64,000 nucleotides of DNA from Aureimonas altamirensis (GCF_023702225.1 NZ_JAMQCO010000004.1:180384-244383); one strand, 5' to 3'. Counted from the stretch's first letter, positions 21,596 through 33,762 are shown. Numbers and translations are program-made. Notes: generated by a model not told the origin, from the sequence alone.

Positions 21596-22543
21596 TCAAG
21601 GCTCGAACGGGTCTACCTCCGCCCCCGGCCGGAACAGGCCCACGCGCTGGATTTCCCATTCCAGCAGGATGCCGGACGTCTCGAATACCCGGCGGCGCAC
21701 CGTTTCTCCCAGAAGCTCCAGATCGTGGGCCGTCGCCGCACCTGTATTGATCATGAAGTTGCAGTGCATCTGCGACATCTGCGCATCGCCGATCCGCAGC
21801 CCCCGGCATCCGGCTTGGTCGATCTCCTTCCAGGCCGATGTGCCCGGCGGATTCTTGAAGGTGGAGCCGCCGGTCTTTTCGCGTACGGGCTGGGTCGTCT
21901 CGCGGTGATGCTGGACGGCCTCCATCGCCGCGCGGATGGAATCGGCCCCGTCCGAGGGGCCTGCAAGGAGCGCCGACGTGAAGATAAGCCCGTCATCCGC
22001 GCCGGAATGCCGGTAGCGGAAGGCCATGTCGGCGGGCGTCAGTTGCACCAGCCGCCCCTGCCTGTCGACGGCGGCGGCGGAAACGAAGCGCTCGGATGTC
22101 TCCACCCCGTTCGCCCCGGCGTTCATGCGCAAGGCGCCGCCGATGGAGCCCGGAATACCGTGCAGAAAATGGAACCCGCCAAGCCCGAGCTCCAGCGCGG
22201 CGGCGGCGACGCGTTTGTCGGATGCGCCGGCGCCGGCGCGCAGCAGGCCCTCACCCGCCGCCTCCACCTGCCCGAACCCCTTCGGCGGCAGGCGGATCAC
22301 GACGCCGCCGATACCGCCATCGCGCACCATGAGATTGGAGCCGATCCCGACCACGGTGACCGGAATGTCGGTCGGGACGGCCGCCAGGAGTTCGGCCAGA
22401 TCCTCTTCGTCGGCCGGCTGGAACAGGAGTTCCGCCGGGCCGCCGGTACGGAACCATGTAACTTTGTCCATGGATGCGCCCGGTGTCAGCCGCCCGCGAA
22501 GGGACGGCAGGCGCAGGCGCGCCTCGAGGCGGGCTCCGTCCAT
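21596..22543 (-). CDS. murB: UDP-N-acetylenolpyruvoylglucosamine reductase
   Basis: A 315-residue flavoenzyme making UDP-MurNAc. The FAD-binding motifs [14 protein letters not shown] and [18 protein letters not shown] are present, as are the catalytic-region [10 protein letters not shown] and the C-terminal [13 protein letters not shown]. It is the type I/II form of alphaproteobacteria. The ATG shares one base with the murC stop (TGATG). A much longer open frame upstream runs through murC and is not real. Confidence 0.97.
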   Translation of the reverse strand: MDGARLEARLRLPSLRGRLTPGASMDKVTWFRTGGPAELLFQPADEEDLAELLAAVPTDIPVTVVGIGSNLMVRDGGIGGVVIRLPPKGFGQVEAAGEGLLRAGAGASDKRVAAAALELGLGGFHFLHGIPGSIGGALRMNAGANGVETSERFVSAAAVDRQGRLVQLTPADMAFRYRHSGADDGLIFTSALLAGPSDGADSIRAAMEAVQHHRETTQPVREKTGGSTFKNPPGTSAWKEIDQAGCRGLRIGDAQMSQMHCNFMINTGAATAHDLELLGETVRRRVFETSGILLEWEIQRVGLFRPGAEVDPFEP

Positions 22544-23958
22544 CAGGCCGGTTCCGAGGCCAGTGCTTCCAGTTCCCTGGGCAAGGCATAGGCCCATTGC
22601 GTGACGGAGCCGGCGCCGAGGCACACGACCATGTCGCCCGGAGCCGCGATGCTTGCGACCAGCGGCGCCAGCTCGGCCGGACCGTCGATCAGCCGCGCTT
22701 CGCGGTGGCCGCCCAGTTTCAGCGTATCGAGGAGCGCGCGGGAATCCACGCCCGGGATCGGCTCCTCGCCCGCGGCATAGACCGGCGCCAGAATGACCGT
22801 ATCCGCATCGTTGAAACATGCCGCGAAATCGTTGAACAGGCTCTGCAGGCGCGAATAGCGGTGCGGCTGCATCACCGCGACCACCCGACCCTTGGCCGCG
22901 GAGCGCGCGGCGGACAGCACGGCGCGGATTTCGACCGGGTGGTGCCCATAGTCGTCGAACACCTCGATGCCGTTGGCCGTACCGGTATGGGTAAAGCGGC
23001 GCTTGACGCCGCCGAACTGTCCGAGGCCCTTGCGGATGTCGGCCTCCGACATGCCGATGCGATGGGCCGTCACGATGGCGGCGGTGGCATTGGACACGTT
23101 GTGCCGCCCCGGCATGGGCAGCACCAGGTCCCGCATCTCGATCGTCTCGCCGGTGATGCGGTCGCGTATGGTGACATCGAAGGTCGAGCGCGCTCCGGAG
23201 GCCCGCACATTGTGGAAGCGAGCATCCGCCTGCAGGTTTTCGCCGTAGGTGATGACGCGCCGGTCCTCGATCTGGGCCACCAGCTTCTGCACCTCCGGAT
23301 GGTCGAGGCACATCACGGCGAAGCCGTAGAAGGGCACGTTCTCGACGAAGGCGCGGAACGCCTCCCGCACCTTGTCGAAGGTGCCGTAATGATCGAGATG
23401 CTCCGGATCGATATTGGTGACGACGGCCACGTCCGCAGGCAGCTTCAGGAACGTTCCGTCCGATTCGTCCGCCTCCACCACCATCCAGTCGCCGCCGCCC
23501 ATGCGGGCATTGGTGCCGTAGGCGTTGATGATGCCGCCATTGACGACAGTGGGGTCCAGCCCGCCGGCATCCAGCAGGGTGGCGACAAGCGATGTCGTCG
23601 TCGTCTTGCCATGCGTGCCGCCGATGGCGATGGCCTGCCGGAAGCGCATCAGCTCGGCCAGCATCTCGGCCCGGCGGACGATGGGCAGGAGCCGCTCGCG
23701 CGCGGCGGCCAATTCGGGGTTGTCGCGGCGGATCGCCGTCGACACAACCACCACTTCCGCCTGGCCGAGATTGGCCGCGTCATGGCCGATATGCACGCTT
23801 ACGCCCTTGTCGCGCAGGCGCTGCACATTGGCGTTCTCGCTCTGGTCCGACCCCTGCACCGTATAGCCGAGATTGACCAGCACCTCGGCGATGCCGCTCA
23901 TGCCGATGCCGCCAATGCCGATGAAATGCACCGGCCCGATATTGCGCGGCATCTTCAT
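22543..23958 (-). CDS. murC: UDP-N-acetylmuramate--L-alanine ligase
   Basis: A 471-residue Mur ligase adding the first amino acid of the stem. The N-terminal domain has [15 protein letters not shown], the ATP loop is [10 protein letters not shown], the central domain has [12 protein letters not shown], and the C-terminal domain has [10 protein letters not shown]. It follows murG by 25 bp and is coupled to murB. Confidence 0.98.
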   Translation of the reverse strand: MKMPRNIGPVHFIGIGGIGMSGIAEVLVNLGYTVQGSDQSENANVQRLRDKGVSVHIGHDAANLGQAEVVVVSTAIRRDNPELAAARERLLPIVRRAEMLAELMRFRQAIAIGGTHGKTTTTSLVATLLDAGGLDPTVVNGGIINAYGTNARMGGGDWMVVEADESDGTFLKLPADVAVVTNIDPEHLDHYGTFDKVREAFRAFVENVPFYGFAVMCLDHPEVQKLVAQIEDRRVITYGENLQADARFHNVRASGARSTFDVTIRDRITGETIEMRDLVLPMPGRHNVSNATAAIVTAHRIGMSEADIRKGLGQFGGVKRRFTHTGTANGIEVFDDYGHHPVEIRAVLSAARSAAKGRVVAVMQPHRYSRLQSLFNDFAACFNDADTVILAPVYAAGEEPIPGVDSRALLDTLKLGGHREARLIDGPAELAPLVASIAAPGDMVVCLGAGSVTQWAYALPRELEALASEPA

Positions 23959-23983
23959 GGGAATTTCCTTTCCAAGCGTTCTG

Positions 23984-25087
23984 TCAGGACCGGGCAGTCC
24001 GGGGCGGCATAGCTTCTACGAGATCGGCGAGCAACTCCGCCGCGTTGGGAATGCCGGTCGCGCGCGCGGCATCGGCCATGCGGGCCGCTTCGTCGGGCTC
24101 ATCGGCAAGGCGCGTCAGAATTGCGGCCAGCCGCTCGGCGGTCAGGTCGGCCTGCCGCGCGACGATGGTTCCGCCCTGCGCTTCCAGCCGGGCCGCATTG
24201 GCGGCCTGGTCATGATCGAGCGCATAGGGGTACGGGACCAGGATGGACGGCCGGCCGATGACGGCAAGCTCCGATACGGTGGACGCGCCGGAGCGGCTGA
24301 TGACGAGATGCGCGGCGGCCAGCCGGTCGGCCATGTCGGCGAAGAAGGGCGAAACCTCCGCCGGAATGGCGGCATCCGCATAATAGGTGCGCACGCGCTC
24401 TTCGTCGTCGCTGCGGGCCTGCTGCGTCACGCGAAGGCGCGCGCGCAGCGTCGGGTCGAGAAGCGCGATCGCCTCCGGCAAGACCTGCGAAAAGAACGAG
24501 GCTCCCTGGCTGCCGCCAAACACGACCAAGTTGAAAACTTCTCCGGAACCACTTGGACGGTAAGGTTTTTTTGCCGCCTCCAGCACTGACGGGCGCACCG
24601 GGTTCCCGGTCACGACGATCTTGTTGCGCAGCTCTTGCGGCGCCTTGTCCTGGGGGATGCCGGCGGCGATGCGTCCCACCCGGCGCGCCAGGAAGCGGTT
24701 GGCGCGGCCCATCACGGCGTTCTGCTCGTGGATCATGCTCGGCCATCCGGCCTGCGTGGCCGCAAGCACGGGCGGAACGGAGGGGTAGCCGCCGAAGCCG
24801 ACGGTGACATCCGGCTTCAGGCGACGCAGGAGGGCGCTGGCCGTGCGCAGGCCTGTCCACAGCTTCAGGAGGGCGCGCGCCACGGCCACCGGATTGCGCG
24901 ATCCGAAGGTGGCCGAGGGTACGACATGCGTTTCCGTTGCGGGGAAGCTGCCCGAAAACCGACCGGCCCGTTCGTCCGTCGCCAGGTGCACCTCGTGACC
25001 GCGGCGGGCCAATTCGTGCGCCAGCGCCTCTGCGGGGAAGAGATGACCGCCGGTTCCACCGGCGGCCAGAAGGATGCGTTTTGTCAT
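23984..25087 (-). CDS. murG: lipid II synthase MurG
   Basis: A 367-residue GT28 glycosyltransferase that adds GlcNAc to lipid I on the inner face of the membrane. Glycine-rich loops are present ([17 protein letters not shown] and [12 protein letters not shown]), along with [14 protein letters not shown], the acceptor-side HEQN motif, and [11 protein letters not shown] at the UDP-GlcNAc site. It lies between ftsW and murC on the same strand with short gaps. Confidence 0.97.
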   Translation of the reverse strand: MTKRILLAAGGTGGHLFPAEALAHELARRGHEVHLATDERAGRFSGSFPATETHVVPSATFGSRNPVAVARALLKLWTGLRTASALLRRLKPDVTVGFGGYPSVPPVLAATQAGWPSMIHEQNAVMGRANRFLARRVGRIAAGIPQDKAPQELRNKIVVTGNPVRPSVLEAAKKPYRPSGSGEVFNLVVFGGSQGASFFSQVLPEAIALLDPTLRARLRVTQQARSDDEERVRTYYADAAIPAEVSPFFADMADRLAAAHLVISRSGASTVSELAVIGRPSILVPYPYALDHDQAANAARLEAQGGTIVARQADLTAERLAAILTRLADEPDEAARMADAARATGIPNAAELLADLVEAMPPRTARS

Positions 25088-25103
25088 GGACGATGCCTGT
25101 AGG

Positions 25104-26273
25104 TCAGCGCGGCTGCAACGTGCCGCCGAGTGCCAGCGTGCGCGTCATCAGCCTGTCGGTCTGGGACGAGTTTTCAGCGCGCTTGCGTGTCAGCGCCAGG
25201 ACGAAGCCGGCCGATATGGCGACGGCCAGCATGGACGAGCCGCCATAGGAGATGAAGGGCAGCGTCATGCCCTTGGCGGGCATCAATTGCAGGTTCACCG
25301 CCATGTTGATGATCGACTGCATGCCGAACAGCATGACGAGGCCTGAAATGGCCAGCCTGGCGAAGGTGTCGCGCTGCTGAAAGGCCACCTGCAGGCCACG
25401 GATGACGACGAAGCAGAACACCGCCGCCAGGAGCATGCAGGTGATGATGCCGAACTCTTCCGCGATGACGGAAAAGGCGAAGTCGGTGTGGCTGTCGGGC
25501 AGGATGCGCTTCACGGTGCCCTCGCCGGGGCCCTGCCCCAGCCAGCCGCCGCGCATGATCGCCTCGCGCGCGGTGTCCGTCTGGAAGGTGTCGCCCTCTC
25601 CCGTCAGGAAGCGGTCGATGCGGCTGGCGACGTGCGGAAAGGCGATATAGGCGCCGAAGAAGCCGACCCCGCCGATGCCGCCCAGCACCATGATCCACAG
25701 CCAGGGCATGCCGGCCATGAAGAAGAGGCCGCCCCACGCCCCCGCCGTCAGGATTGTCTGGCCGAGGTCCGGTTGCGCCACCAGCAGCGCCGCCACGACG
25801 ATCAGCAGCATCAGCGACAGGAGGTTGCCCGGCACGTCGGGCCGGCGCGCGCGTTCGGCGAAAAGCCAGGCGCAGACGATCACGAAGGCGGGCTTCATGA
25901 ACTCGGATGGTTGCACGCTGAAGGGGCCGAAGGACATCCAGCGCCGGGCACCCTTGACCTCCATGCCGAAGAACAGCGCCAGAACCATCGTCACCAGCGC
26001 CACGCACAGCATGATCAGCGACATGCGGCGGATGCCGTGCGGCGTCAGCAACGAGGTGGCCAGCATCACCGCGATCGAGGGAAACAGGAACAGGGCATGG
26101 CGCTTGACGAAGTGGAACGGCTCCAGCCCGATGCGTTCCGCCACCGGGGGGCTGGCCGCGAAGGACAGCATCATGCCGCCCAGCATCAGGATCAGGAAGG
26201 CGGCGAGAAGCCACCGGTCGATGGACCACCACCAATCGGCAATCAGGCCTTTTTTCGCGCGGCTCACGGCCAT
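25104..26273 (-). CDS. ftsW: peptidoglycan polymerase FtsW
   Basis: A 389-residue SEDS protein with about ten membrane segments. It contains the family blocks KGARRWMSFGPFSVQPSE and AQPDLGQT, the latter carrying the catalytic aspartate, and the C-terminal PFISYGGSSM. FtsW polymerises septal peptidoglycan together with FtsI. ATG 26273 sits 19 bp after murD; the longer open frame upstream lies inside murD and is rejected. Confidence 0.96.
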   Translation of the reverse strand: MAVSRAKKGLIADWWWSIDRWLLAAFLILMLGGMMLSFAASPPVAERIGLEPFHFVKRHALFLFPSIAVMLATSLLTPHGIRRMSLIMLCVALVTMVLALFFGMEVKGARRWMSFGPFSVQPSEFMKPAFVIVCAWLFAERARRPDVPGNLLSLMLLIVVAALLVAQPDLGQTILTAGAWGGLFFMAGMPWLWIMVLGGIGGVGFFGAYIAFPHVASRIDRFLTGEGDTFQTDTAREAIMRGGWLGQGPGEGTVKRILPDSHTDFAFSVIAEEFGIITCMLLAAVFCFVVIRGLQVAFQQRDTFARLAISGLVMLFGMQSIINMAVNLQLMPAKGMTLPFISYGGSSMLAVAISAGFVLALTRKRAENSSQTDRLMTRTLALGGTLQPR

Positions 26274-26292
26274 GCCACACCCCCTTGTCGCG

Positions 26293-27678
26293 TCAGATGG
26301 GCCGGAAACCCGGCAACGCGCAAACCGCATCGCGGAAGGCCGCGCCACGAACCTCGAAATTGCGGAATTGATCGAAACTCGCACAGGCCGGAGACAGAAG
26401 AACGACTTCCTCCCCGCCCGTGCCCGACGCATCACGCGCGGCGCTTGCCACCGCTTGATCCAGAGTACCGGATATTTCGTAAGGAATTCGTTTACCAAGA
26501 GTGGCGGCGAAGGCGGGCGCCGCCTCGCCGATCAGATAGGCCTTCGCGACATGGCCGAAGAGCGGCTCCAGCGGTGCGATGCCACCCTCTTTCGGAAGAC
26601 CTCCGGCGATCCAGTGGATCCTGTCGAAGCTGGCCAGCGCCGGCGCCGCGGCGTCGGCATTCGTGGCCTTGGAATCGTTGACGAAAAGCACCTGCCCGAC
26701 ATGGCCCACCTGTTCCATGCGGTGGGCAAGCCCCGGAAACCCGGCAAGCCCGGCGGCGATCTCCGCGTCCGACAGGCCCACGGCGGACAGCGCCGCAATG
26801 GCCGCCGCGGCATTCTGGCCGTTGTGGCGGCCGCGCAGCGAGCCGATGCCGGCGATCCGGAAGCGCCCCGTTTCAGCGCCGCCGATGCGGCGCACGACGT
26901 CGGTTCCGTCGAAGCCGTAACCGTCGTCCGGCTGCCCTTGCCGCGAAATGCGCCGCACGCTGTGGCCGGCAGCCTCGAGCCGGTCGGCGATCGCGGCGCA
27001 ATACGGGTCGTCGATGCCGATGACGGCGGTGTGAGAGCCCGCAACCAGACGCTCCTTGATGGCGGCGTAGTTTTCCATCGTCCCATGCCTGTCCAGATGA
27101 TCGGGCGACAGGTTTATGAGGATGCCGACGGTCGGATGCAGCGAGGGTGCGAGGTCGATCTGGTAGGACGAGCACTCCACCACGTAGAAACGGCCGGCTT
27201 GCGGCGGGGCGAGCGTCAGCACGGGCACGCCGATATTGCCGCCCAGTTGCGTGTCGCGGCAGCTGGCCGCGATGCAGTGGGCGATCAGCGCCGTCGTCGT
27301 GGACTTGCCGTTGGTGCCGGTGATGGCGATGAAGGGCGCGTCGGGGGCGCTGGCTGCCCGCTCGCGCGAGAATATCTCCACGTCGCCGATGATCTCGACA
27401 CCGGCATCGCGGGCAAGCTCCGCGCTCCAGTGCGGGCGCGGATGCGTCAGCGGCACGCCCGGCGCCAGAACCAGGGCGTCCACCGAGCTCCAGTCCAGAT
27501 CGTGCAGATCGCCGACCGGAAGGCCGGCGGCCTCCGCCGCCGCCACCGCCGCCGGGTTGTCGTCATAGGCGGTCAGTTGCGCGCCGCCCTCCGCCAGCGC
27601 CAGCGCCGTGGCGGTGCCGGAACCGCCCAGGCCGAACAGGGCGATGGAGCGGTCCTTGAAGGTGCGTGCCGCGATCAT
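26293..27678 (-). CDS. murD: UDP-MurNAc-L-alanine--D-glutamate ligase
   Basis: A 461-residue Mur ligase. It starts with a Rossmann-like N-terminal domain ([16 protein letters not shown]), has the ATP loop [13 protein letters not shown] and the central [10 protein letters not shown], and ends with the C-terminal [16 protein letters not shown], a strong MurD signature. It lies between mraY (7 bp) and ftsW (19 bp). Confidence 0.98.
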   Translation of the reverse strand: MIAARTFKDRSIALFGLGGSGTATALALAEGGAQLTAYDDNPAAVAAAEAAGLPVGDLHDLDWSSVDALVLAPGVPLTHPRPHWSAELARDAGVEIIGDVEIFSRERAASAPDAPFIAITGTNGKSTTTALIAHCIAASCRDTQLGGNIGVPVLTLAPPQAGRFYVVECSSYQIDLAPSLHPTVGILINLSPDHLDRHGTMENYAAIKERLVAGSHTAVIGIDDPYCAAIADRLEAAGHSVRRISRQGQPDDGYGFDGTDVVRRIGGAETGRFRIAGIGSLRGRHNGQNAAAAIAALSAVGLSDAEIAAGLAGFPGLAHRMEQVGHVGQVLFVNDSKATNADAAAPALASFDRIHWIAGGLPKEGGIAPLEPLFGHVAKAYLIGEAAPAFAATLGKRIPYEISGTLDQAVASAARDASGTGGEEVVLLSPACASFDQFRNFEVRGAAFRDAVCALPGFRPI

Positions 27679-27685
27679 GTCCGCC

Positions 27686-28768
27686 TCACCGCAGCTTGAG
27701 CGTGGACAGGCCGACGAAGGCCAGCATGAAGGCGATGATCCAGAAGCGCACCACGACCTGGCTTTCCGTCCAGCCCAGCTTTTCGAAATGATGGTGGATC
27801 GGCGCCATCAGGAAGACCCGCTTGCCGGTCAGCTTGAAGCTGGCGACCTGGATGATGACCGATAGCGCCTCGATGACGAACAGGCCGCCGATAATGGCCA
27901 GGACCAGCTCGTGCTTGGTGGCGACGGCGACCGCCCCGGTCAGCCCGCCGAGCGCCAGGGAGCCCGTATCGCCCATGAAGATGGCGGCCGGCGGCGCGTT
28001 GAACCACAGGAACCCAAGCCCCGCGCCCAGCACCGCGCCGCACAGGACGGCCAGTTCGCCGGTGCCGAGAACGAAGTGGATCTGCAGATAGTTGGCGAAA
28101 TTGGCGTTGCCGGCCAGATAGGCGATCAGGCCAAGCGCCGCCGCGGCGATCATGATCGGCACGATGGCCAGTCCGTCCAGCCCGTCCGTCAGGTTGACGG
28201 CATTGCCGGCCCCCACCATCACGAAGGCGGCGAACCCGACATAGAAGATGCCGAGATCCAGCAGGAACTGCTTGAAGAAGGGCACGGGGATGGACGTCGC
28301 CAGATCGTCCGACCCGGCATAGACGATGATGGCGGAGGCGATGCCCGCGATCAGGAATTCCAGCGCCAGCCGCGCCTTCCCCGAAAAGCCCTTGTGGCTC
28401 TGCTTGGTCACCTTGAGGTAATCGTCGTAGAAGCCGATCGCCCCGAAGCCGACCGTCACCAGCAGAACGGCCCATACGTAGAGATTGCGCAGATCGGCCC
28501 AGATCAGCGTCGCCGCGATGACGCCCGACAAGATCATCAGCCCGCCCATGGTCGGCGTGCCGGCCTTCTTGAAATGTGTCTGCGGGCCATCGGCCCGGAT
28601 CGGCTGGCCCCGCCCCTGCCGGATGCGCAGCGTCGCTATGATGGAGGGGCCGAACAGGAAGACGACGATGAACGAGGTGATCATCGCCGCGCCGGTGCGG
28701 AAGGTGATGTAGCGGAAGACGTTGAAGATCTGCGCGTCTTCCGCGAAATGGGCAAGGTATGTCAGCAC
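27686..28768 (-). CDS. mraY: phospho-MurNAc-pentapeptide transferase
   Basis: A 360-residue membrane enzyme with about ten hydrophobic segments that makes lipid I. Conserved blocks are [13 protein letters not shown], the aspartate-rich [22 protein letters not shown] and the C-terminal [11 protein letters not shown]. The GTG start at 28768 lies two bases after the murF stop and gives the normal N-terminus ([10 protein letters not shown]). Confidence 0.97.
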   Translation of the reverse strand: MLTYLAHFAEDAQIFNVFRYITFRTGAAMITSFIVVFLFGPSIIATLRIRQGRGQPIRADGPQTHFKKAGTPTMGGLMILSGVIAATLIWADLRNLYVWAVLLVTVGFGAIGFYDDYLKVTKQSHKGFSGKARLALEFLIAGIASAIIVYAGSDDLATSIPVPFFKQFLLDLGIFYVGFAAFVMVGAGNAVNLTDGLDGLAIVPIMIAAAALGLIAYLAGNANFANYLQIHFVLGTGELAVLCGAVLGAGLGFLWFNAPPAAIFMGDTGSLALGGLTGAVAVATKHELVLAIIGGLFVIEALSVIIQVASFKLTGKRVFLMAPIHHHFEKLGWTESQVVVRFWIIAFMLAFVGLSTLKLR

Positions 28769-28770
28769 GC

Positions 28771-30231
28771 TCAGGCCTCCGGCGCGGACACGCGCGGCGC
28801 CGCTTCCTGTCTTGTCGAACTCTCGGACCGGGGCTCTACCATCGCGTCGACCAACCTGGAAAGGCCGATGCCGTTGGATGCCTTGAACATCACCACGTCG
28901 CCGGGGCGCAGATAGGCGGCAAGCGACCTGCCGAGCGACTCGAGGTCGGGCAGCCATTGCGCGTCGGCCTGGCCTGCGATGACGTCCAGCAGCGGGCGGA
29001 TCTCCGGGCCCGTCAGGAAGACCGCGTCCACCGCCGCCGCCAGAAGCGGTTCCGCCAGTTCTTCGTGCAGCCGCGCGCTTTCGCCGCCCAGCTCCAGCAT
29101 GTCGCCGAGGACCGCCACGCGCCGTCCGTCGCTGCGCGGCTCCGCCCCGGCCAGGACGGCGATCGCCGCCCGCATGGAGGCGGGATTGGCGTTGTAGCTT
29201 TCGTCGATCACGCGGATGATCCCGCTACCGGCGGGCACGTCGTGGCGCGCGCCGCGCCCCTTGCCCGTGCGCCAGCCCGACAGCGCTTCGGCTGCCTTGC
29301 CGAGATCCGCCCCGACAAGGTCGACCGCGCCCAGCACGGCCAGCATGTTCTGCGCGATATGCCGTCCGGCCGAGGCGATGCGCACGTCGACATTCGTGCC
29401 GTCGATCCGCGCTTCCATGTTGGCCCCGTCGTCCAGCTTCTGGAAGCGGATCAGGCGGAAATCGGCGGTGCCCGCCTCGCCGAAGCGGGCAATGCGCGTG
29501 ACGCCCGCCGTCCGGGCCAGGTCGGCCAGGTGCGGCCCGTAGGGGTCGTCGGCGTTGATGATGGCGCTGCCGCCCGGCACGACGCCCTCGAATATCTCGC
29601 CCTTCGCATCGGCGATCTCTTCCAGGTCCCGGAAATGGCCCAGATGCGCCGGCGCGATCAGCGTCACGATGGCCACATGCGGCTGCACCAGCTTGACCAG
29701 CGGCCGGATCTCGCCGGGATGGTTCATGCCGATTTCGAAGACGGCATAGTCGGCATCCTGCGGCAACCGTGCCAGCGACAGCGGCACGCCCCAATGGTTG
29801 TTGAACGACGCGGCAGAGGCGTGCACCGTGCCGCAGGCCGACAGCGCGTGGCGCAAGGCCTCCTTGGTCGTCGTCTTTCCGACGCTGCCCGTCACGGCGA
29901 TCACCTGCGCCTGCGAGCGCATGCGCGCGACGGCGGCAAGCCGCTCCAGCGCCTTCAGGACGTCGTCCACCACCAGAAGCGGCGTCGTCAGCCGCTGCAA
30001 GGCCGGCAGCTTGCGCTCCGATACGACGAGCAGGCCCGCCCCGGCGGCGGCGGCGGCACTCAAAAAATCATGCCCGTCGAAGCGGTCGCCCTTGATGGCG
30101 AAGAAGGCTTCGCCCGGCCTGACGCTGCGCGTATCGATGGAAACGCCCGTCACCGAGGGCGGCAGGCTGCCGATCGGGCGGCCACCCGTGGCCGCCAGCA
30201 GCGCCTCGCCTGTCCAGAGCGACTCCGTCAT
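28771..30231 (-). CDS. murF: UDP-MurNAc-tripeptide--D-Ala-D-Ala ligase
   Basis: A 486-residue Mur ligase adding D-Ala-D-Ala. The ATP loop is [13 protein letters not shown], with [11 protein letters not shown] in the central domain and [12 protein letters not shown] before the C-terminal domain. The last 20 or so residues are charged and not part of the fold. ATG 30231 overlaps the murE stop by four bases. The frame is open far upstream through murE, but that is a shadow. Confidence 0.97.
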   Translation of the reverse strand: MTESLWTGEALLAATGGRPIGSLPPSVTGVSIDTRSVRPGEAFFAIKGDRFDGHDFLSAAAAAGAGLLVVSERKLPALQRLTTPLLVVDDVLKALERLAAVARMRSQAQVIAVTGSVGKTTTKEALRHALSACGTVHASAASFNNHWGVPLSLARLPQDADYAVFEIGMNHPGEIRPLVKLVQPHVAIVTLIAPAHLGHFRDLEEIADAKGEIFEGVVPGGSAIINADDPYGPHLADLARTAGVTRIARFGEAGTADFRLIRFQKLDDGANMEARIDGTNVDVRIASAGRHIAQNMLAVLGAVDLVGADLGKAAEALSGWRTGKGRGARHDVPAGSGIIRVIDESYNANPASMRAAIAVLAGAEPRSDGRRVAVLGDMLELGGESARLHEELAEPLLAAAVDAVFLTGPEIRPLLDVIAGQADAQWLPDLESLGRSLAAYLRPGDVVMFKASNGIGLSRLVDAMVEPRSESSTRQEAAPRVSAPEA

Positions 30232-31679
30232 CGGCTGTTCTCCGAAATTGCCCGCGCCACTTCCTCGTGGTCGCTGAAATGGTGGGTCGTATCGCCAACC
30301 GTCTGCCCCACCTCGTGGCCCTTGCCCGCCACGACGACCGTGTCGCCGGGCACGGCCAGCCGCACCGCTTCCCCGATGGCGGCCCTGCGGTCGCCGATCT
30401 CGATGGCGCCCGGCGCAGCGGCCAGTATCTCGGCCCGTATGGCATCGGCATGTTCGGATCGCGGATTGTCGTCCGTCACGATCACCGTATCCGCCAGCCG
30501 CGTGGCGATCTCGCCCATGATCGGGCGCTTGAGCCTGTCCCGGTCGCCGCCGCAGCCGAACACCACGATGACCTTGCCGGTGGTGAAGGGACGCACCGAG
30601 GAAAGAACGTTCTCCAGCGCCTCGGGCTTGTGCGCATAGTCGACGAAGACAGGGATGCCGCCCGGCTTGGTGCCGGCAAGATCGAGACGGCCCGGCGCCC
30701 CCTGGATATACTCCAGCGCGGCCAGCGCCTTGCCGGCCGGCGTTCCGGTGGCGATGGCCAGCCCCGCGGCCACGAGCGCGTTCGACATCTGGAACTCGCC
30801 GGCCAGCGGGAGCACGACGCGATGGATGACGCCGGCGGCCTCGATCTCGGCGATCTGCCGTGCACGCTCGAGCTCCAGCCGCTTCAGGCGCAGGAGGTCT
30901 CCGCCGCGCCCTACCAGATGCACCGCCAGCCCCGCCGCGCGCGCCGCGCGCGCCGCCGGCTCGGAAAAGGCGTCGTCGGCGAAGATGACGGCCGGCGCGC
31001 CCTGGGGCAGCAGCGTGTCGAACAGCCGCATCTTGGACTGGAAGTAATGCTCGACCGTCGGGTGGTAGTCCATATGGTCGCGACCTAGGTTGCTGAAGCC
31101 GCCGGCGGAAAGCCGGACACCATCCAGCCGGCGCTGGGTCAGCCCATGGCTGGATGCCTCCATGGCCGCGTGGGTGACGCCCTCGTCGGCCAGTTCCGCA
31201 AGCAGCCGCGCCAGGTCCACCGGATCCGGCGTCGTCAAGGTTCCGTATTCGTCGCGCGTCGGGCTGACGACCCCCGTCGTTCCGATGGAAGCGGCGCTTT
31301 GCCCGCATCGCGCCCAGATCTGCCGGGTGAACGAGGCGATGGACGTCTTGCCGCTGGTGCCCGTGACGGCGACGAGCGTGGCAGGCTGCCTTTGGAAGAA
31401 GCGGGCCGCCATGACGGCCAGCGCATGGCGGGCATCGGCCGCCCGCAGCACGGGCAACCCTTCGGCCACGTGGACATCGCCCTCCACCAGGACGGCGGCG
31501 GCGCCCTTGCGCCGGGCCTCCGCCACGAAGACGGACCCGTCGAGCCGCGTTCCGGACAGCGCGGCGAACAGGAAGCCCGGCTGCACCTTGCGCGAATCGG
31601 CGCTCATGCCGGCCACCGGGATCGCCGCCGTATCGGGCGCCATGTCGGCGAGGCCGTCGGCCAGGTCTGATAGCTTCAT
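30228..31679 (-). CDS. murE: UDP-MurNAc-tripeptide synthetase, meso-DAP type
   Basis: A 483-residue Mur ligase. The ATP loop is [19 protein letters not shown] follows, and the C-terminal DNPR motif marks specificity for meso-diaminopimelate instead of lysine. Start choice: ATG 31679 gives the usual MKLSDLA N-terminus but has a weak ribosome site; in-frame ATG 31688 and GTG 31706 would add three and nine residues. The gap to ftsI is about 80 bp. Confidence 0.96.
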   Translation of the reverse strand: MKLSDLADGLADMAPDTAAIPVAGMSADSRKVQPGFLFAALSGTRLDGSVFVAEARRKGAAAVLVEGDVHVAEGLPVLRAADARHALAVMAARFFQRQPATLVAVTGTSGKTSIASFTRQIWARCGQSAASIGTTGVVSPTRDEYGTLTTPDPVDLARLLAELADEGVTHAAMEASSHGLTQRRLDGVRLSAGGFSNLGRDHMDYHPTVEHYFQSKMRLFDTLLPQGAPAVIFADDAFSEPAARAARAAGLAVHLVGRGGDLLRLKRLELERARQIAEIEAAGVIHRVVLPLAGEFQMSNALVAAGLAIATGTPAGKALAALEYIQGAPGRLDLAGTKPGGIPVFVDYAHKPEALENVLSSVRPFTTGKVIVVFGCGGDRDRLKRPIMGEIATRLADTVIVTDDNPRSEHADAIRAEILAAAPGAIEIGDRRAAIGEAVRLAVPGDTVVVAGKGHEVGQTVGDTTHHFSDHEEVARAISENSR

Positions 31680-31762
31680 CTCAGGCATCTCGGGCGTTCT
31701 CTTCACTCATGCCGGGCTCCGACACGCGGCTGCCGGCAAACGATTCGCCCGATAGCATAGAA

Positions 31763-33409
31763 TCAGTAGCTCACCAGAAGCTGTCGTCCGGCGTTGCCGA
31801 AATCGGGGCGGACATCGAGAAAACCGGCGGCGCGGCGGATGATGCCGGCCGTCGTCGGCGCGGCGTTCCAGCCGGCCGTGGCATAGGGCTCTCCTGCGGC
31901 GCGCTGCGGCTCGTCGATCATGACGAAGACCACGTAGCGGGGGCTCGCCATCGGGAATGCCGCCATATAGGCATTCAGCCGCTTGTCGGCGCGATAGCGG
32001 CCGTCGACCATCTTCTCGGCCGTTCCGGTCTTGCCGCCGACGTCGAAACCGTCCACGCGGGCGGATTTCCCGGAGCCCTGCTCGCCGTTGAGACGGAACA
32101 GATAGCGCATTTCATCGGACGTCCGGCCGCTGACGACGGGAACGCGCAACGCTTCCGCCTCCGCCCGGGAGCGGGCAAGGAAGGTGGGCCGGACAAGATA
32201 GCCGCCGTTCATCAGCGCGGCGCCCGCCGCGGCGGTCTGCAGCGGGGTCGTGGCCACGCCATGCCCGAAGGAGGCGGTAACCGAATGGATCGCCTGCCAT
32301 TGGCGCGGCTGCACGGGCGTTGCCGTCTCGGGCAGTTCCGTCTGCATGCGCGACAGGAGGCCGATGCGGGACAGGAAGGCGCGATGGCCCTCGACGCCGA
32401 CGGCCTCGGCTTCGCGCGCGGCGCCGATATTGGACGAGTACATGAATATTTCGGGCACGGTCAGCGGACGCTTCTGCGCGCCGGAATCGGAAATGGTAAA
32501 GCCGTCGATGCGGATCGGCGCGCGCGCGTCGAACGTGTCGGTCAGTTCCACCTTGCCGCTTTCCAGCGCCATCGCCGTGGTGAACGTCTTGAAGGTGGAC
32601 CCCATCTCGAACGTCGCCGCCGACATGCGGTTGACGCTGCCGTCGGCATCGGCGGCGTCCGGATTGTTCGGATCGTAGTCGGGCAGCGAGGCCATGGCGA
32701 CGACCTCGCCCGTCTCGACGTCGAGGACCACGCCGCCGGCAGCCGTCGCCTGGTATTTCGTCATCGCGGAGGCAAGCTCGTCACGCAGGACATGCTGCAC
32801 CCGCAGGTCGACGGACAGGCGCACCGGCTCCGGCTGGCTGCCTTCATCAAGGCGCTGCCCTTCCCGTGCCTGCATGTCGACGAACTTTTCCATGCCCGCG
32901 ACGCCGCGATTGTCGGCGTCGACATGGCCGACCACATGGGATGCCGTGCTGCCGCCCGGATAATAGCGCCGCTTTTCCGTACGGAGGCCGATGCCGTCGA
33001 CACCCAGTCTCGCCACGGCCTGCGCCTCGGCCGGGGTGACGTTCCGCTTGATCCAGGCAAAGCTGCCGCCCTGCGAAAGCCTTTCCCGCACGGTCTCGCC
33101 GTCGAGGCCCGGCAACGCGGCCAGGAGGCGTTCGGCCGCCACGTCCATGTCGCGGATACGGCGCGGCTCGGCGAAGACGGACGCGCTGCGGATATCGGTC
33201 GCCAGCACTTCGCCGTTGCGATCCAAGAGGTCCGGACGCAGGGCCGGCTCGGCCTGGCGCTGCGCCGACGCCTCGGCCTCGGGCATAGTGCCCCATGCCA
33301 TCAGGCGCCCGCCGATGACGGCGTAGACGCCACAGAAGACGATCATGGCGATGGCGAGCCGCGACTTGTTCAACGGTGGCTCATCGCGAAGGCGGCGCCG
33401 CAGCTTCAT
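31763..33409 (-). CDS. ftsI: septal transpeptidase FtsI (PBP3)
   Basis: A 548-residue class B penicillin-binding protein. A basic cytoplasmic start and one membrane segment (about residues 18-38) are followed by the pedestal domain and the transpeptidase domain. Active-site motifs are STFK (nucleophilic serine), SSN and KTGTAEK. It crosslinks septal peptidoglycan with FtsW. ATG 33409 overlaps the ftsL stop by four bases. The open frame upstream of this is not coding. Confidence 0.97.
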   Translation of the reverse strand: MKLRRRLRDEPPLNKSRLAIAMIVFCGVYAVIGGRLMAWGTMPEAEASAQRQAEPALRPDLLDRNGEVLATDIRSASVFAEPRRIRDMDVAAERLLAALPGLDGETVRERLSQGGSFAWIKRNVTPAEAQAVARLGVDGIGLRTEKRRYYPGGSTASHVVGHVDADNRGVAGMEKFVDMQAREGQRLDEGSQPEPVRLSVDLRVQHVLRDELASAMTKYQATAAGGVVLDVETGEVVAMASLPDYDPNNPDAADADGSVNRMSAATFEMGSTFKTFTTAMALESGKVELTDTFDARAPIRIDGFTISDSGAQKRPLTVPEIFMYSSNIGAAREAEAVGVEGHRAFLSRIGLLSRMQTELPETATPVQPRQWQAIHSVTASFGHGVATTPLQTAAAGAALMNGGYLVRPTFLARSRAEAEALRVPVVSGRTSDEMRYLFRLNGEQGSGKSARVDGFDVGGKTGTAEKMVDGRYRADKRLNAYMAAFPMASPRYVVFVMIDEPQRAAGEPYATAGWNAAPTTAGIIRRAAGFLDVRPDFGNAGRQLLVSY

Positions 33410-33762
33410 CGAAGGACACCTCGCTGATTGGCCGCCAGGCCACCCTCGAATGCGCTCGGCTCCGGGGCTGCCGGGACCGGCTCGGACGGCAGGTCTTCCG
33501 GTCCGACGATCTGCGTGGGCGAGATCGTCTTCAGGTTCAGGTCGGCGGCAAAGACGTCGGCCAGCCTCTGCAGCCGATAAGGCTGGTTGAGCAGGCTCCA
33601 GTCGGCCTCCAGCAGGGAGATTGTGTCGCGCTCCATGGCGATCTCGGCATCGACCTTGCGCAGGCGCTCCTCGATGGACTCCGCTTCGTGCTTGACGCCG
33701 AACGTCCATGTGGCCGCGCAGAGCATGATGGCGACGAGGATGATGTCGAGCGTCTTCAGCAT
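33406..33762 (-). CDS. ftsL: cell division protein FtsL
   Basis: A 118-residue bitopic protein with an N-terminal membrane segment (about residues 5-22) and a periplasmic helix (HEAESIEERLRKVDAEIAME) likely to form a coiled coil with FtsB. The C-terminal tail is proline-rich. Sequence conservation in this family is low, and the call rests mainly on size, topology and the position between rsmH and ftsI, each joined by a 1- or 4-base overlap. Confidence 0.9.
   Translation of the reverse strand: MLKTLDIILVAIMLCAATWTFGVKHEAESIEERLRKVDAEIAMERDTISLLEADWSLLNQPYRLQRLADVFAADLNLKTISPTQIVGPEDLPSEPVPAAPEPSAFEGGLAANQRGVLR

Noticed and set aside
28771-31308. An 845-codon minus-strand frame covering murF and much of murE
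   Set aside because: Only the part from 30231 matches MurF; the rest is murE read in another frame, so there is no MurE-MurF fusion.
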